DNA from: an uncultured Ruminiclostridium sp.
GTDB lineage: Bacteria > Bacillota > Clostridia > Oscillospirales > Ruminococcaceae
Direction: 5' to 3'
Assembly: GCA_947630685.1 (NCBI GenBank)
Contig: CANRII010000008.1
Location: forward strand, 1 to 44,354
Length of the DNA stretch: 44,354 nucleotides
Shown: in pieces, positions 1 through 7,790 of the stretch
Position numbering within the stretch: position 1 is the stretch's first letter
How the letters are laid out: the number at the start of each line of letters is the position of its first letter
Translations under genes and position numbers: made by a program
Notes under the pieces: generated by a model
Database searches by the model: none
What the model was told of the DNA's origin: nothing
Seen by the model: the letters and a program-made list of their open reading frames with translations, nothing else

Positions 1-4
1 TAAC

Positions 5-46
5 AACATCACCCCACCGGTCAATGCCGACCGATGGGGTGATGTT
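5..46. repeat. Inverted repeat / hairpin at window edge
   Basis: Positions 5-16 and 35-46 are perfect 12-base reverse complements (AACATCACCCCA / TGGGGTGATGTT), with a second inner pairing of CGGTC (18-22) with GACCG (29-33). No clear U-tract follows on either strand within the window, so it could be the terminator of a gene outside the window or another stem-loop. It lies downstream of the pnp terminator. Confidence 0.5.
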
Positions 47-111
47 TGTGATTTTGTTCATATTATCTGTGGAGATTAATAAAAAACGTGGTGCTTGTTC
101 TTTCCAAAAAC

Positions 112-140
112 AAAAAAGTACCCGTGAAAATCACGGGTAC
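112..140 (-). terminator. Intrinsic terminator of pnp
   Basis: On the minus strand a perfect 10-bp stem (GTACCCGTGA, AAA-type loop) is followed directly by six U residues. It starts 21 bases past the pnp stop codon. Confidence 0.9.
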
Positions 141-161
141 ATGGATATCTATATGCAAAAA

Positions 162-2282
162 TCAGTTATTTGCTTTTTTCTTAGCCTCGATATCGGCGAG
201 GGCGGCCTTTCTTGAAAGCCTTATCTTGCCCTGATTGTCGATATCAAGCACCTTTACGATTATCTCGTCTCCGATGGATACAACGTCCTCTACCTTTTCG
301 ACCCTGCGGTTTTCAAGCTCGGAAACGTGTACCATTCCGTCCTTACCGGGAGCGATCTCTACGAAAGCGCCGAAGCTCATTATACGAACGACCTTGCCTT
401 TATAGATAGCGCCTATCTCCGGAGGAGAAGTGATAGCCTTTATCATAGCGATGCAGTTGTTTGCCTTTTCAAGATCCTGACCGCAAACGAATACATTACC
501 CTCTTCGTCAACGTCTATCTTGACCTCAAAATCAGCACACAGCTTTTGAATTACCTTACCGCCTGTACCGATAACGTCGCGTATCTTATCCACCGGCACC
601 TTGGTATTTAGCATCTTGGGTGCGTACTTATTTACGGTAGGTCTGGGAGCGTCGATAGCTTTCAGAATGATCTCGTCAAGTATATAATCTCTCGCCTTAT
701 GAGTCTTTGCAAAAGCGTCCTTGATTATCTCGGGAGTAAGTCCGTCGATTTTAAGATCCATCTGGATAGCGGTGATACCCTTATGAGTACCTCCCACCTT
801 AAAGTCCATATCGCCGAAGAAATCTTCCAGTCCCTGTATATCCACCATAGTCATCCAGCGGTCGCCCTCGGTGATAAGTCCGCAGGATATTCCGGCAACA
901 GGCGCCTTTATAGGAACGCCGGCGTCCATCAATGACAATGTCGAGCCGCATATAGACGCCTGAGAGGTAGAACCGTTTGAGGAAAGCACCTCGGATACAA
1001 GTCTTATCGCATACGGAAATTCCTCTACCGACGGGATGACCGGCTCAAGCGCACGCTGTGCAAGCGCGCCGTGACCTATCTCACGTCTGCCGGGACCTCT
1101 GCTGGCCTTGGTCTCGCCTACAGAATAAGCCGGGAAATTATAATGGTGCATGTAACGCTTCAGTTCTTCATCGTCAAGACCGTCCAGCTTCTGGCTGTCG
1201 CTGACAGGACCGAGAGTAGTAACGGTAAGCACCTGCGTCTGACCTCTGGTAAACAAGCCGGAGCCGTGTACGCGCGGCAGAAGTCCTACTTCTGCGGCAA
1301 GCGGACGCATTTCATCCATTCCCCTGCCGTCAACGCGCTTTTGCTCGTCGAGCAGCCAGCGTCTTACGATGAATTTTTGCAGCTTATAGATACATTCGTC
1401 TATCATCGCGCCCTGCTCGGGATACTGCTCGTCGTACTGCGCATGGATCTCGTCCTTTATAGGCTGGAGGCGCTCCTCACGGATATTCTTATCATCGGTA
1501 TCCAGAGCATATTTTACCTTTTCGGTGTACTGCTCCTTGATAGCCTCAAACAGGTCGTGGTCTACCTCCATCGACGGGAATGAGAACTTAGGCTTGCCTA
1601 TCTGAGCCTGAATATCCTTTATAAACGGGATAAGAGATCTGTTTATCTCCTCATGTCCCGCCATGATAGCCTTGAGCATGGTATCGTCGTCGACCTCGTT
1701 TGCTCCCGCCTCTATCATGACTACCTTCTTCTCGCTCGACGCCACGGTAAGCTGAAGGTCGGACTTAGCTCTCTGCTCTGCGTCAGGCATCAGGATTATC
1801 TCGCCGTCTACCAATCCTACGGAGATACCGCCGATAGGACCGTTCCAAGGGATATCGGAGATACTTACCGCGATAGACGCGCCTATCATCGAAAGAATTT
1901 CCGGCTGAGTGTCGGGGTCGACCGCAAGCACCGTCATAACGATAGCTACGTCGTTTCTCATATCCTTGGGGAATAACGGACGCATGGGGCGGTCTACCAC
2001 ACGCGAATAAAGGATAGCCTTTTCGCTGGGTCTGCCCTCTCTTTTCAAAAAGCCGCCCGGTATCTTACCTACCGAGTACAGCTTTTCCTCATAGTCCACA
2101 GCCAGCGGGAAAAAGTCTATTCCGTCACGCGGCTTAGGGCTGGCGGTAGCGTTTACCATAACTACCGATTCACCGTAGCGTATCCAACATGAGCCGTTAG
2201 CAAGACCGCAGACCTTTCCGGTCTCAACAGTCAGTTCTCTGCCGGCAAACATGGTTTTGAATACCTTGTAGTTTTCAAACAT
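162..2282 (-). CDS. pnp: Polyribonucleotide nucleotidyltransferase (PNPase)
   Basis: Phosphorolytic 3'-5' exoribonuclease of mRNA decay; it also makes 3' tails in reverse. The 706-residue protein has the full family layout: first RNase PH domain (about 10-145), helical linker, second RNase PH domain (about 315-460, with FFGDMDFKVGGT nearby), KH domain (about 560-620, DVIGTGGKVIQ) and C-terminal S1 domain (about 630-700, GAFVEIAPGKDGMVHVSE). Length matches the usual 700 or so. The ATG has an AAGGAGG ribosome site 8 bases upstream. It follows rpsO on the same strand, the usual bacterial order, with a long hairpin in the gap that may serve autoregulation. Confidence 0.98.
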   Translation of the reverse strand: MFENYKVFKTMFAGRELTVETGKVCGLANGSCWIRYGESVVMVNATASPKPRDGIDFFPLAVDYEEKLYSVGKIPGGFLKREGRPSEKAILYSRVVDRPMRPLFPKDMRNDVAIVMTVLAVDPDTQPEILSMIGASIAVSISDIPWNGPIGGISVGLVDGEIILMPDAEQRAKSDLQLTVASSEKKVVMIEAGANEVDDDTMLKAIMAGHEEINRSLIPFIKDIQAQIGKPKFSFPSMEVDHDLFEAIKEQYTEKVKYALDTDDKNIREERLQPIKDEIHAQYDEQYPEQGAMIDECIYKLQKFIVRRWLLDEQKRVDGRGMDEMRPLAAEVGLLPRVHGSGLFTRGQTQVLTVTTLGPVSDSQKLDGLDDEELKRYMHHYNFPAYSVGETKASRGPGRREIGHGALAQRALEPVIPSVEEFPYAIRLVSEVLSSNGSTSQASICGSTLSLMDAGVPIKAPVAGISCGLITEGDRWMTMVDIQGLEDFFGDMDFKVGGTHKGITAIQMDLKIDGLTPEIIKDAFAKTHKARDYILDEIILKAIDAPRPTVNKYAPKMLNTKVPVDKIRDVIGTGGKVIQKLCADFEVKIDVDEEGNVFVCGQDLEKANNCIAMIKAITSPPEIGAIYKGKVVRIMSFGAFVEIAPGKDGMVHVSELENRRVEKVEDVVSIGDEIIVKVLDIDNQGKIRLSRKAALADIEAKKKANN

Positions 2283-2306
2283 TTCTGTTCCTCCTTGATT
2301 TTTTCA

Positions 2307-2379
2307 GGGAAACAGCGTTAGCAATAAATTCAGCGGACTGCGTCAATCCGTTCAATTTAATGCTAAAAGCGTGTTTCCC
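2307..2379 (-). promoter_or_regulatory. Long hairpin in the rpsO-pnp intergenic leader
   Basis: The outer arms GGGAAACA / TGTTTCCC (2372-2379 and 2307-2314 on the plus strand) continue inward through GC/GC, TAGCA/TGCTA, TAAATT/AATTTA and CGGA/TCCG steps with small bulges, folding about 73 nt of the pnp leader. It ends 25 bases before the pnp start. In E. coli an equivalent pnp leader hairpin is cut by RNase III for PNPase autoregulation; that role here is inferred. Confidence 0.65.
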
Positions 2380-2449
2380 TTGATTTTCGGTTTTGCTTTG
2401 AAATAAGGGTTAAAGGGCAGAACAGCACTTGCTCCGCCCTTTTACACAC

Positions 2450-2716
2450 TTACTTACGAATACCGAGCTTTGCGATAATAGCACGGTAGCGCTCAATATC
2501 CTTTTTCATCAGATAGTTGAGCAGGTTACGTCTGTGACCTACCATCTTGAGCAGACCGCGGCGGGAATGGTGATCCTTCTTGTGGGTCTTGAGATGCTCG
2601 GTAAGATCGTTTATCCTCTTAGTAAGAATAGCGATCTGCACCTCGGGCGAGCCGGTATCATTCTCATGAGTGCGGTTAGCCTCGATAATGGCAGTCTTTT
2701 CTTCCTTGAGCAGCAT
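2450..2716 (-). CDS. rpsO: 30S ribosomal protein S15
   Basis: Primary 16S rRNA binding protein of the small-subunit platform. The 88 residues match the family length and contain the conserved run [14 protein letters not shown] and the [10 protein letters not shown] segment followed by RRNLLNYL. The ATG has a GAGGTG ribosome site. A consensus promoter lies about 120 bp upstream, leaving a leader of roughly 110 nt with a possible pseudoknot. pnp follows downstream. Confidence 0.98.
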   Translation of the reverse strand: MLLKEEKTAIIEANRTHENDTGSPEVQIAILTKRINDLTEHLKTHKKDHHSRRGLLKMVGHRRNLLNYLMKKDIERYRAIIAKLGIRK

Positions 2717-2751
2717 AATTACACCTCTTTTTCGTTTTATTCCGCCTCATA

Positions 2752-2805
2752 GCGAAGGGCATCGGTGTTTCTCATAACGAGCATTCGCCTCAACGCCAAG
2801 AAACA
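2752..2805 (-). promoter_or_regulatory. Putative S15 autoregulatory leader (pseudoknot candidate)
   Basis: In the rpsO leader, TGTTTCT pairs with AGAAACA (plus-strand 2799-2805 and 2766-2772). GCGAA inside that loop (2784-2788) can pair with TTCGC outside it (2752-2756). The crossing order is that of an H-type pseudoknot. S15 leaders in other bacteria are known to fold into pseudoknots or junctions that bind S15; here the folding is read by eye only. Confidence 0.45.
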
Positions 2806-2835
2806 GTTTTTGCCATGTTTGAACATAACAGGATT

Positions 2836-2864
2836 ATTATATCACAACTGTACGGATTTGTAAA
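2836..2864 (-). promoter_or_regulatory. Sigma-A promoter of rpsO-pnp
   Basis: On the minus strand TTTACA (2859-2864) and TATAAT (2836-2841) are separated by exactly 17 bp. Confidence 0.85.
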
Positions 2865-2918
2865 GCCTTTTTTTGAATTTTTATTTTCCCGGTTCTCTCC
2901 TATTCGTTCTTTTTGAAG

Positions 2919-2962
2919 AATCGAACGAAACAGTTGACAAAATCGTTCGATTTATGTATAAT
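2919..2962 (+). promoter_or_regulatory. Promoter and operator-like repeat of the toxin-antitoxin cassette
   Basis: Perfect -35 TTGACA (2934-2939), 17-bp spacer and perfect -10 TATAAT (2957-2962). A 10-bp inverted repeat AATCGAACGA (2919-2928) / TCGTTCGATT (2943-2952) flanks the -35 box, its right arm lying in the spacer. This is the expected position for autorepression by the antitoxin or its toxin complex. Confidence 0.8.
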
Positions 2963-3004
2963 AGATATAAGAAAAGCAAATACTGCTTACAGGAGGTGTT
3001 TAAT

Positions 3005-3220
3005 ATGACTGTGACCGCTACCGAATTCAAGCTCAATCTCGGAAAGTATCTGAAACTTGCCGAAAGCGAAGATGTTTACATCACCAAAAACGGCAAGGTA
3101 GTAGCAAAGCTAACAAACCCGAACGCCGACAGAGCGGAAACCGCTAAGTCGCTTTTAAGTATCATTCCTGCCGACATTACTCCCGAAGAGGCGCGGGAAG
3201 AAAGGCTTGACAGAGTATGA
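3005..3220 (+). CDS. Phd/YefM-family antitoxin
   Basis: A 71-residue antitoxin of the Phd/YefM type. The N-terminal part (1-40) has the typical pattern MTVTATEFKLNLGKYL...VYITKNGKVVAKL, a DNA-binding fold; the charged C-terminal tail (about 45-71, EEAREERLDRV) would wrap the toxin. This start is chosen because AGGAGGTG (2991-2998) lies 6 bases upstream and homology begins here; an upstream in-frame ATG would put the promoter inside the gene. Its TGA overlaps the toxin ATG by 4 bases, so translation is coupled. Confidence 0.9.
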   Translation: MTVTATEFKLNLGKYLKLAESEDVYITKNGKVVAKLTNPNADRAETAKSLLSIIPADITPEEAREERLDRV

Positions 3221-3648
3221 CAGCAGTTATAGATACTTGTGTAGTAATAGATGTTCTGCAAAATCGCGAGCCGTTTTCAAAAGCCGCACTCGATATTTTT
3301 CTTGCCGCGTCAAACCGAAAATTCAGAGGTGTGCTGACGGCAAAATCTATAATGGACATCTACTACATCATTTACAGAAGTCTGCACGATGAACAGAAAA
3401 CAAGAGCAGCCGTAAATAAGCTGTTCGTTCTGTTCGATATTGCGGATACGTTTTCAGCAGACTGTCGTATCGCAATGTCCTCTCCGACTTTAGACTATGA
3501 AGACGCGGTGATGATAGAGACCGCAAAACGCATAGGCGCGGACTGCATTGTCACAAGAAATTTAAGCGACTACGGCGAATCACCGATCACGGTATTTTCT
3601 CCCGAAGAATTTTTACGGGAGCTAAAAAAAGAACAAAACGAAGCATAA
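3217..3648 (+). CDS. PIN-domain toxin (VapC-like ribonuclease)
   Basis: A 143-residue PIN-domain protein, the likely toxin of the pair; PIN toxins are Mg-dependent ribonucleases. Acidic residues expected at the active site are visible: D6 in the opening VIDTCVVID, D47, E95/D96 in LDYEDAVMIETA, and D118 in the terminal TRNLSDYG motif typical of the family. It starts in the ATGA overlap with the antitoxin and is followed at once by an intrinsic terminator, so this is a self-contained two-gene cassette. It lies between minus-strand housekeeping genes, consistent with a past insertion. The target RNA cannot be read from the sequence. Confidence 0.9.
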   Translation: MTAVIDTCVVIDVLQNREPFSKAALDIFLAASNRKFRGVLTAKSIMDIYYIIYRSLHDEQKTRAAVNKLFVLFDIADTFSADCRIAMSSPTLDYEDAVMIETAKRIGADCIVTRNLSDYGESPITVFSPEEFLRELKKEQNEA

Positions 3649-3649
3649 A

Positions 3650-3678
3650 CGGCTGCCCGTCGGAGCAGCCGCTTTTTT
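3650..3678 (+). terminator. Intrinsic terminator of the toxin-antitoxin cassette
   Basis: A 7-bp stem CGGCTGC / GCAGCCG (3650-3656, 3665-3671) is followed by C and six T. It begins just after the toxin stop codon. Confidence 0.9.
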
Positions 3679-3708
3679 ATCCTGTTATTAATCCTCTTAA
3701 AACCAACC

Positions 3709-3733
3709 GTTCATAAATTACAAATTTGCGAAC
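3709..3733 (-). terminator. Possible weak terminator after clpX
   Basis: An imperfect inverted repeat GTTCATAAATT / AATTTGCGAAC (9 of 11 positions pair) lies directly past the clpX stop. A short GGTTTTAA follows on the minus strand. The stem is AU-rich and the U-tract poor. Confidence 0.3.
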
Positions 3734-3736
3734 AAA

Positions 3737-5017
3737 TCAGCTTATCTTTTTAAGGTCGCGCTTTTCTACGCCCTTTTTGCCGCCTTTTTTATCGTTAGAA
3801 CGGATTATTTCAGGGCCGACCGAGCCGTCTACGCACTCGGCGTTGACGATAACTTTTTCGATGGTATCATCTGCGGGCGCGTTGAACATAACGTCTGAAA
3901 GTATATCCTCAATGACTGTCCTTAAGCCTCTTGCTCCGGTCTTTCTTTCCGCGGTCTTTCTCGCGATAGCCCTTAACGCGTCGTCGGTAAATTCCAGATC
4001 TATCCCGTCCAGGCTGAACAGGTACTTATACTGCTTGATAACGGCGTTTTTAGGCTCTATGAGTATTCTTACCAGCGCCTCTTCGTCGAGATCGTCCAGT
4101 ACCGCGATAACCGGCAGACGTCCTACCAGCTCGGGAATTATACCGTATTTAACAAGATCCTCCGGTTCGATATCGTGCAACGCGTCGTTTACGCTGCGGT
4201 CGTTTTTGCCCTTTATCTCCGCCCCGAATCCGAGCGCGGACGAGCTGGTGCGCGAAAGAATGGTCTTATCTATCCCTTCAAAAGCGCCGCCGCAGATAAA
4301 CAGTATATTTTTGGTGTCTATCTGTAGAAATTCCTGATGCGGGTGTTTTCTTCCGCCCTGGGGAGGAACGTTTGAGACCGTACCCTCGATTATCTTCAGC
4401 AATGCCTGCTGAACGCCCTCTCCGCTGACGTCTCTGGTGATGGAGGTGTTTTCGGATTTGCGGGTTATCTTGTCTATCTCGTCGATGTAGATTATGCCGT
4501 GCTGCGCCGCCTCAATATCATAATCGGCAGCCTGGATAAGCCTGAGCAGCACATTTTCAACATCCTCGCCGACGTATCCCGCTTGAGTAAGGGTGGTAGC
4601 GTCCGCAATAGCGAAAGGCACATTCAGTATTCTCGCCAGAGTCTGCGCTATCATAGTCTTGCCGACGCCGGTAGGTCCTAACAGCAAAACGTTGCTTTTT
4701 TGCAGCTCGACCTCGTTTTCCTGCTCGTTGCCGTAAAAATTACGCTTGTAATGGTTATATACAGAAACGCAGATAGTTTTCTTTGCCTCTTCCTGCCCTA
4801 TCACATAATTATCCAATACCGCTTTAAGATCGGCGGGCTTGATGAGCTTGAATTTCTCTTTCTGCTCTTCTTTTTTAGAGGATTTTTTGTTCTCCTCCTG
4901 CCCCATAAGCATTTGATATGTGGTAAGGATACAGTCGCTGCAAATGCAGCCGCTGGCACCGTAAATTATTTTATCTACCTGTTCTTCAGTTCTTTCGCAG
5001 AAACTGCATCTGAGCAT
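3737..5017 (-). CDS. clpX: ATP-dependent Clp protease ATPase subunit ClpX
   Basis: AAA+ unfoldase that feeds ssrA-tagged and other substrates into ClpP. The 426 residues show an N-terminal C4 zinc-binding domain (C4, C7, C26, C29; an extra Cys at 24), Walker A GPTGVGKT (114-121), pore loop GYVG (147-150), Walker B IIYIDE (175-180) and the C-terminal small domain. Length is normal. The ATG has an AAAGGA ribosome site 8 bases upstream. It follows clpP by 20 bp, so tig-clpP-clpX is likely one operon. It ends facing the plus-strand toxin cassette. Confidence 0.98.
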   Translation of the reverse strand: MLRCSFCERTEEQVDKIIYGASGCICSDCILTTYQMLMGQEENKKSSKKEEQKEKFKLIKPADLKAVLDNYVIGQEEAKKTICVSVYNHYKRNFYGNEQENEVELQKSNVLLLGPTGVGKTMIAQTLARILNVPFAIADATTLTQAGYVGEDVENVLLRLIQAADYDIEAAQHGIIYIDEIDKITRKSENTSITRDVSGEGVQQALLKIIEGTVSNVPPQGGRKHPHQEFLQIDTKNILFICGGAFEGIDKTILSRTSSSALGFGAEIKGKNDRSVNDALHDIEPEDLVKYGIIPELVGRLPVIAVLDDLDEEALVRILIEPKNAVIKQYKYLFSLDGIDLEFTDDALRAIARKTAERKTGARGLRTVIEDILSDVMFNAPADDTIEKVIVNAECVDGSVGPEIIRSNDKKGGKKGVEKRDLKKIS

Positions 5018-5037
5018 AATATATTTCCTTTCAACGC

Positions 5038-5625
5038 TTACCGTTTAGCTATGACCTTATCGACCAGACCGTACGCACAAGCCTCCTCGGCGGACATATA
5101 ATTGTCACGCTCGCAGTCCTTGTGGAGCTGCTCGTAATCTTTTCCGCAGTTGGCAGCAAGTATCTCTTCCAGCTTGCGGCGGGTCTTTTCAAGGTTTTTC
5201 GCATGGATCATTATATCGGTCTCCTGACCATTAAGTCCCCCGCCGATAAGCGGCTGATGGATAAGCACCTGGGAATTAGGCAGGCAGAATCTCTTGCCCT
5301 TTGCGCCGCTGGACAGCAAAAACGCGCCCATGGACGCCGCCATTCCGATACATATAGTGGAAACGTCGCACTTGATATAGTTCATAGTGTCGTATATCGC
5401 CATTCCAGCTGTGATAGAACCGCCGGGGCTGTTTATATAAAAGCTGATATCCTTATCGGGATCCTGCCCCTCCAAAAACAACAGCTGCGCTACGACCAGT
5501 CCTGCGGTAACGTCGTTCACATCTTCGTTGAGCATGATTATCCTGTCGTTGAGCAGACGGGAAAAGATATCGTACGCTCTCTCGCCGCGTCCGGTCTGTT
5601 CAATGACGGTAGGTACTAAACTCAT
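5038..5625 (-). CDS. clpP: ATP-dependent Clp protease proteolytic subunit ClpP
   Basis: Serine peptidase that forms the barrel-shaped proteolytic chamber partnered by ClpX. The 195 residues carry the catalytic triad S98 (in GMAASMG), H123 (in LIHQPL) and D174, plus the handle region [12 protein letters not shown]. The start is at [11 protein letters not shown], the usual mature-like N terminus, with an AAGGAAGG ribosome site. It sits between tig and clpX on the same strand. Confidence 0.98.
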   Translation of the reverse strand: MSLVPTVIEQTGRGERAYDIFSRLLNDRIIMLNEDVNDVTAGLVVAQLLFLEGQDPDKDISFYINSPGGSITAGMAIYDTMNYIKCDVSTICIGMAASMGAFLLSSGAKGKRFCLPNSQVLIHQPLIGGGLNGQETDIMIHAKNLEKTRRKLEEILAANCGKDYEQLHKDCERDNYMSAEEACAYGLVDKVIAKR

Positions 5626-5698
5626 AATGATCCTTCCTTTCTCTGACGGTAAAAATCAGCCGCCAAAAGCTAAATGCAAAAGCCTCTGTAAAAGCGGA

Positions 5699-6991
5699 TT
5701 ATTCCTTTTCCTCGGTAACATCGGCGCTGTCGCGGACAAGGTCGAACGCCTTTTCAACGGCAAGATCCTTTTCAAGATTTTCCTTAGCTATGACGCTCTT
5801 TACCTTGTCAAGCTCCATCTTGTAGTTCTCCGCCATTTCCTTGTACTCGTTTTCGATATCCTCGTCGGAAACGGTTACGCTCTCAAGCTCCGCTATCTTT
5901 TCAAGCGCCAGTCTGAGCTTTACCTGCTTTTCTGCCGGCTCTTTGAAATTCTCCTTGAACTGCTCCAGAGTAGTGCCGGTAAATTTAAGGTAATCCTTCA
6001 TAGTGATGCCATGGTATCTGTTTTGGTATTCCCAATCACGAACAAGGTCGTCAACGCGGTTATTTATCATAGCGTCCGGTACCTCGGCCTTCAAAAGCTC
6101 GATGACCTTTTCGGTAAGCTCGTTATCAAGGTTTCTCTTTGCTACGGTCTCGGCGTCTTCCTCCAGCTTTTTGCGAAGATCCGCCTTAAGCTCGTCGAGA
6201 GTGTCAAACTCGCTTACGTCCTTGGCAAATTCGTCGTCTACCTCGGAATACTCCTTAGCCTTTATCTCGTGTATTTTGCACTTAAACACGGCGGGCTTGC
6301 CCTTAAGATTATCCGCGTTGTAATCCTCCGGGAAGGTCACGTTCACGTCGAAATCCTCGCCTATGCTCTTGCCTATCATGCCGTCCTCAAAGCCTGGGAT
6401 AAATTGGCCGGAGCCTATCTCCAAGGAGTATTTCTCCGCCTTGCCGCCCTCGAAAGGCTCGCCGTCAACAAAGCCCTCAAAGTCAAATATTGCGGTATCG
6501 CCCTTTTCAAGAGGTCTGTCGGTAACGTCGATTATCCTTGCGTCTCTTTCACGCAGCTTGTCTATCTCCTTGTCTACGTCCTCGTCCTTAACAGTCTTGA
6601 CAGTTTTGGTAACTTTTAATCCTTTATAATCGGAAATTTCCACCTCGGGCTTAACGGTGAACTCTGCCTTGAAGGTAACGCCGTTCTCCTTGCTTACCTC
6701 CTGCACCTCTACCTTGGGCATATCTACAACTTCCAGCTTGAGCTCATCTATCACATCAGAAACTATCTTCTGATACATGCTGTTTACGGCTTCCTGATAA
6801 AAAACGCCTTCGCCGTACTGGGTCTCGATCATCTTACGGGTAGCCTTGCCTTTTCTGAAACCGGGAACGGTTATGTTCTTTCTCTGCTTGAGAAACGCGG
6901 CCTGTACCGCCTGCTCAAACTCCTCGGCGCTCGACTTGAACTCGGCCTCTACCGTGTTCACCGCAGTTTTGCTGTTAGAAATAATTTCCAT
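5699..6991 (-). CDS. tig: Trigger factor, ribosome-associated chaperone and prolyl isomerase
   Basis: Binds nascent chains at the ribosome exit tunnel. The 430-residue protein has the N-terminal ribosome-binding domain with the signature-like GFRKGKATRKMIE (about 45-57), a central FKBP-type prolyl isomerase domain (about 155-245, DFEGFVDGEPFEGG and IPGFEDGMIG), and a long charged helical C-terminal domain. Length is typical. The ATG has a CGGAGG ribosome site 10 bases upstream. A 95-bp gap separates it from the phosphoesterase gene upstream and no clear promoter was seen there. Confidence 0.97.
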   Translation of the reverse strand: MEIISNSKTAVNTVEAEFKSSAEEFEQAVQAAFLKQRKNITVPGFRKGKATRKMIETQYGEGVFYQEAVNSMYQKIVSDVIDELKLEVVDMPKVEVQEVSKENGVTFKAEFTVKPEVEISDYKGLKVTKTVKTVKDEDVDKEIDKLRERDARIIDVTDRPLEKGDTAIFDFEGFVDGEPFEGGKAEKYSLEIGSGQFIPGFEDGMIGKSIGEDFDVNVTFPEDYNADNLKGKPAVFKCKIHEIKAKEYSEVDDEFAKDVSEFDTLDELKADLRKKLEEDAETVAKRNLDNELTEKVIELLKAEVPDAMINNRVDDLVRDWEYQNRYHGITMKDYLKFTGTTLEQFKENFKEPAEKQVKLRLALEKIAELESVTVSDEDIENEYKEMAENYKMELDKVKSVIAKENLEKDLAVEKAFDLVRDSADVTEEKE

Positions 6992-7086
6992 TTTGAAAAT
7001 CCTCCGTTTTTTGATGCCTTTTTATGTAATTTCTGTAATAACCGCTTTACGCAGCCATGAAAATCATACGGCATAATTTTTTATTT

Positions 7087-7782
7087 TTATTCCTGTACAA
7101 GTACAGGCGTAAATTTAACATAATCGGCAGAGATGAGCTTAAAAACTATCCCGTCGCGCTCTCCCTGAAAAGCGTTGTGAAAAAGTGCGCTGCCGTGTAC
7201 ATGCCCGTAATAACAGCGTTTTATCGCGTATTTGCGCAAAACCTCCAATATATAGGCGTTTTCCTCTCCGGAATATATCGGCGGATAGTGCAGAAACACT
7301 ACCGGCTCTCCGCCAAGCACGGCGGCTTCCTTTATCGAAACCTCCAGCCGTCCCGCCTCGCGCTTTAACAGTTTAAGGTCCTGTGGCTGACCGTCGTCGT
7401 TTATCCAGCCGCGCGTGCCGCATATAGTGATATCGCCCGTACGCACGGCGCTGTTGTTCAGTATCCTTATATCGTCGAGATCGTTTTCCGACAGGAATTT
7501 ATCCATTTTGCTCTGAGTGGTCCACCAGTAATCGTGATTGCCTTTGAATATCAGCTTTTTTCCGTTCAGATTTTTACTGATAAAGCGAAAATCCGGCAGA
7601 GCGTCCTCCAGCTTCATCGCCCAGCAGATATCGCCGGGGATCACCGTGATATCGTCTTCGGATACCATGCTGTTCCAGTTTTTCTCCAGCCTTTCGGTAT
7701 AATTGCTCCAGCCGGCAAAAATATCCATAGGCTTACCGCCGCCGAACGGAAGATGAACGTCACTTATAGCAAAAACACTCAT
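7087..7782 (-). CDS. Calcineurin-like metallophosphoesterase
   Basis: A 231-residue cytoplasmic hydrolase with all metal-binding motifs of the calcineurin-like superfamily in order: D8-x-H10 (SDVH), GD (PGDICWA, near 50), GNHD (KGNHDYWW, near 80), a single H (FLHYPP) and GHxH (YYGHVHG). It resembles the stand-alone family found in many Clostridia whose substrate is unknown. It starts 8 bases after the thrC stop with a GGAGA ribosome site, so it is probably co-transcribed with thrC. Confidence 0.9.
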   Translation of the reverse strand: MSVFAISDVHLPFGGGKPMDIFAGWSNYTERLEKNWNSMVSEDDITVIPGDICWAMKLEDALPDFRFISKNLNGKKLIFKGNHDYWWTTQSKMDKFLSENDLDDIRILNNSAVRTGDITICGTRGWINDDGQPQDLKLLKREAGRLEVSIKEAAVLGGEPVVFLHYPPIYSGEENAYILEVLRKYAIKRCYYGHVHGSALFHNAFQGERDGIVFKLISADYVKFTPVLVQE

Positions 7783-7790
7783 GGGCTCTC

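Noticed and set aside
5528-6619. 363-codon open frame on the plus strand
   Set aside because: Antisense to tig and clpP; no ribosome site, no recognisable domain.
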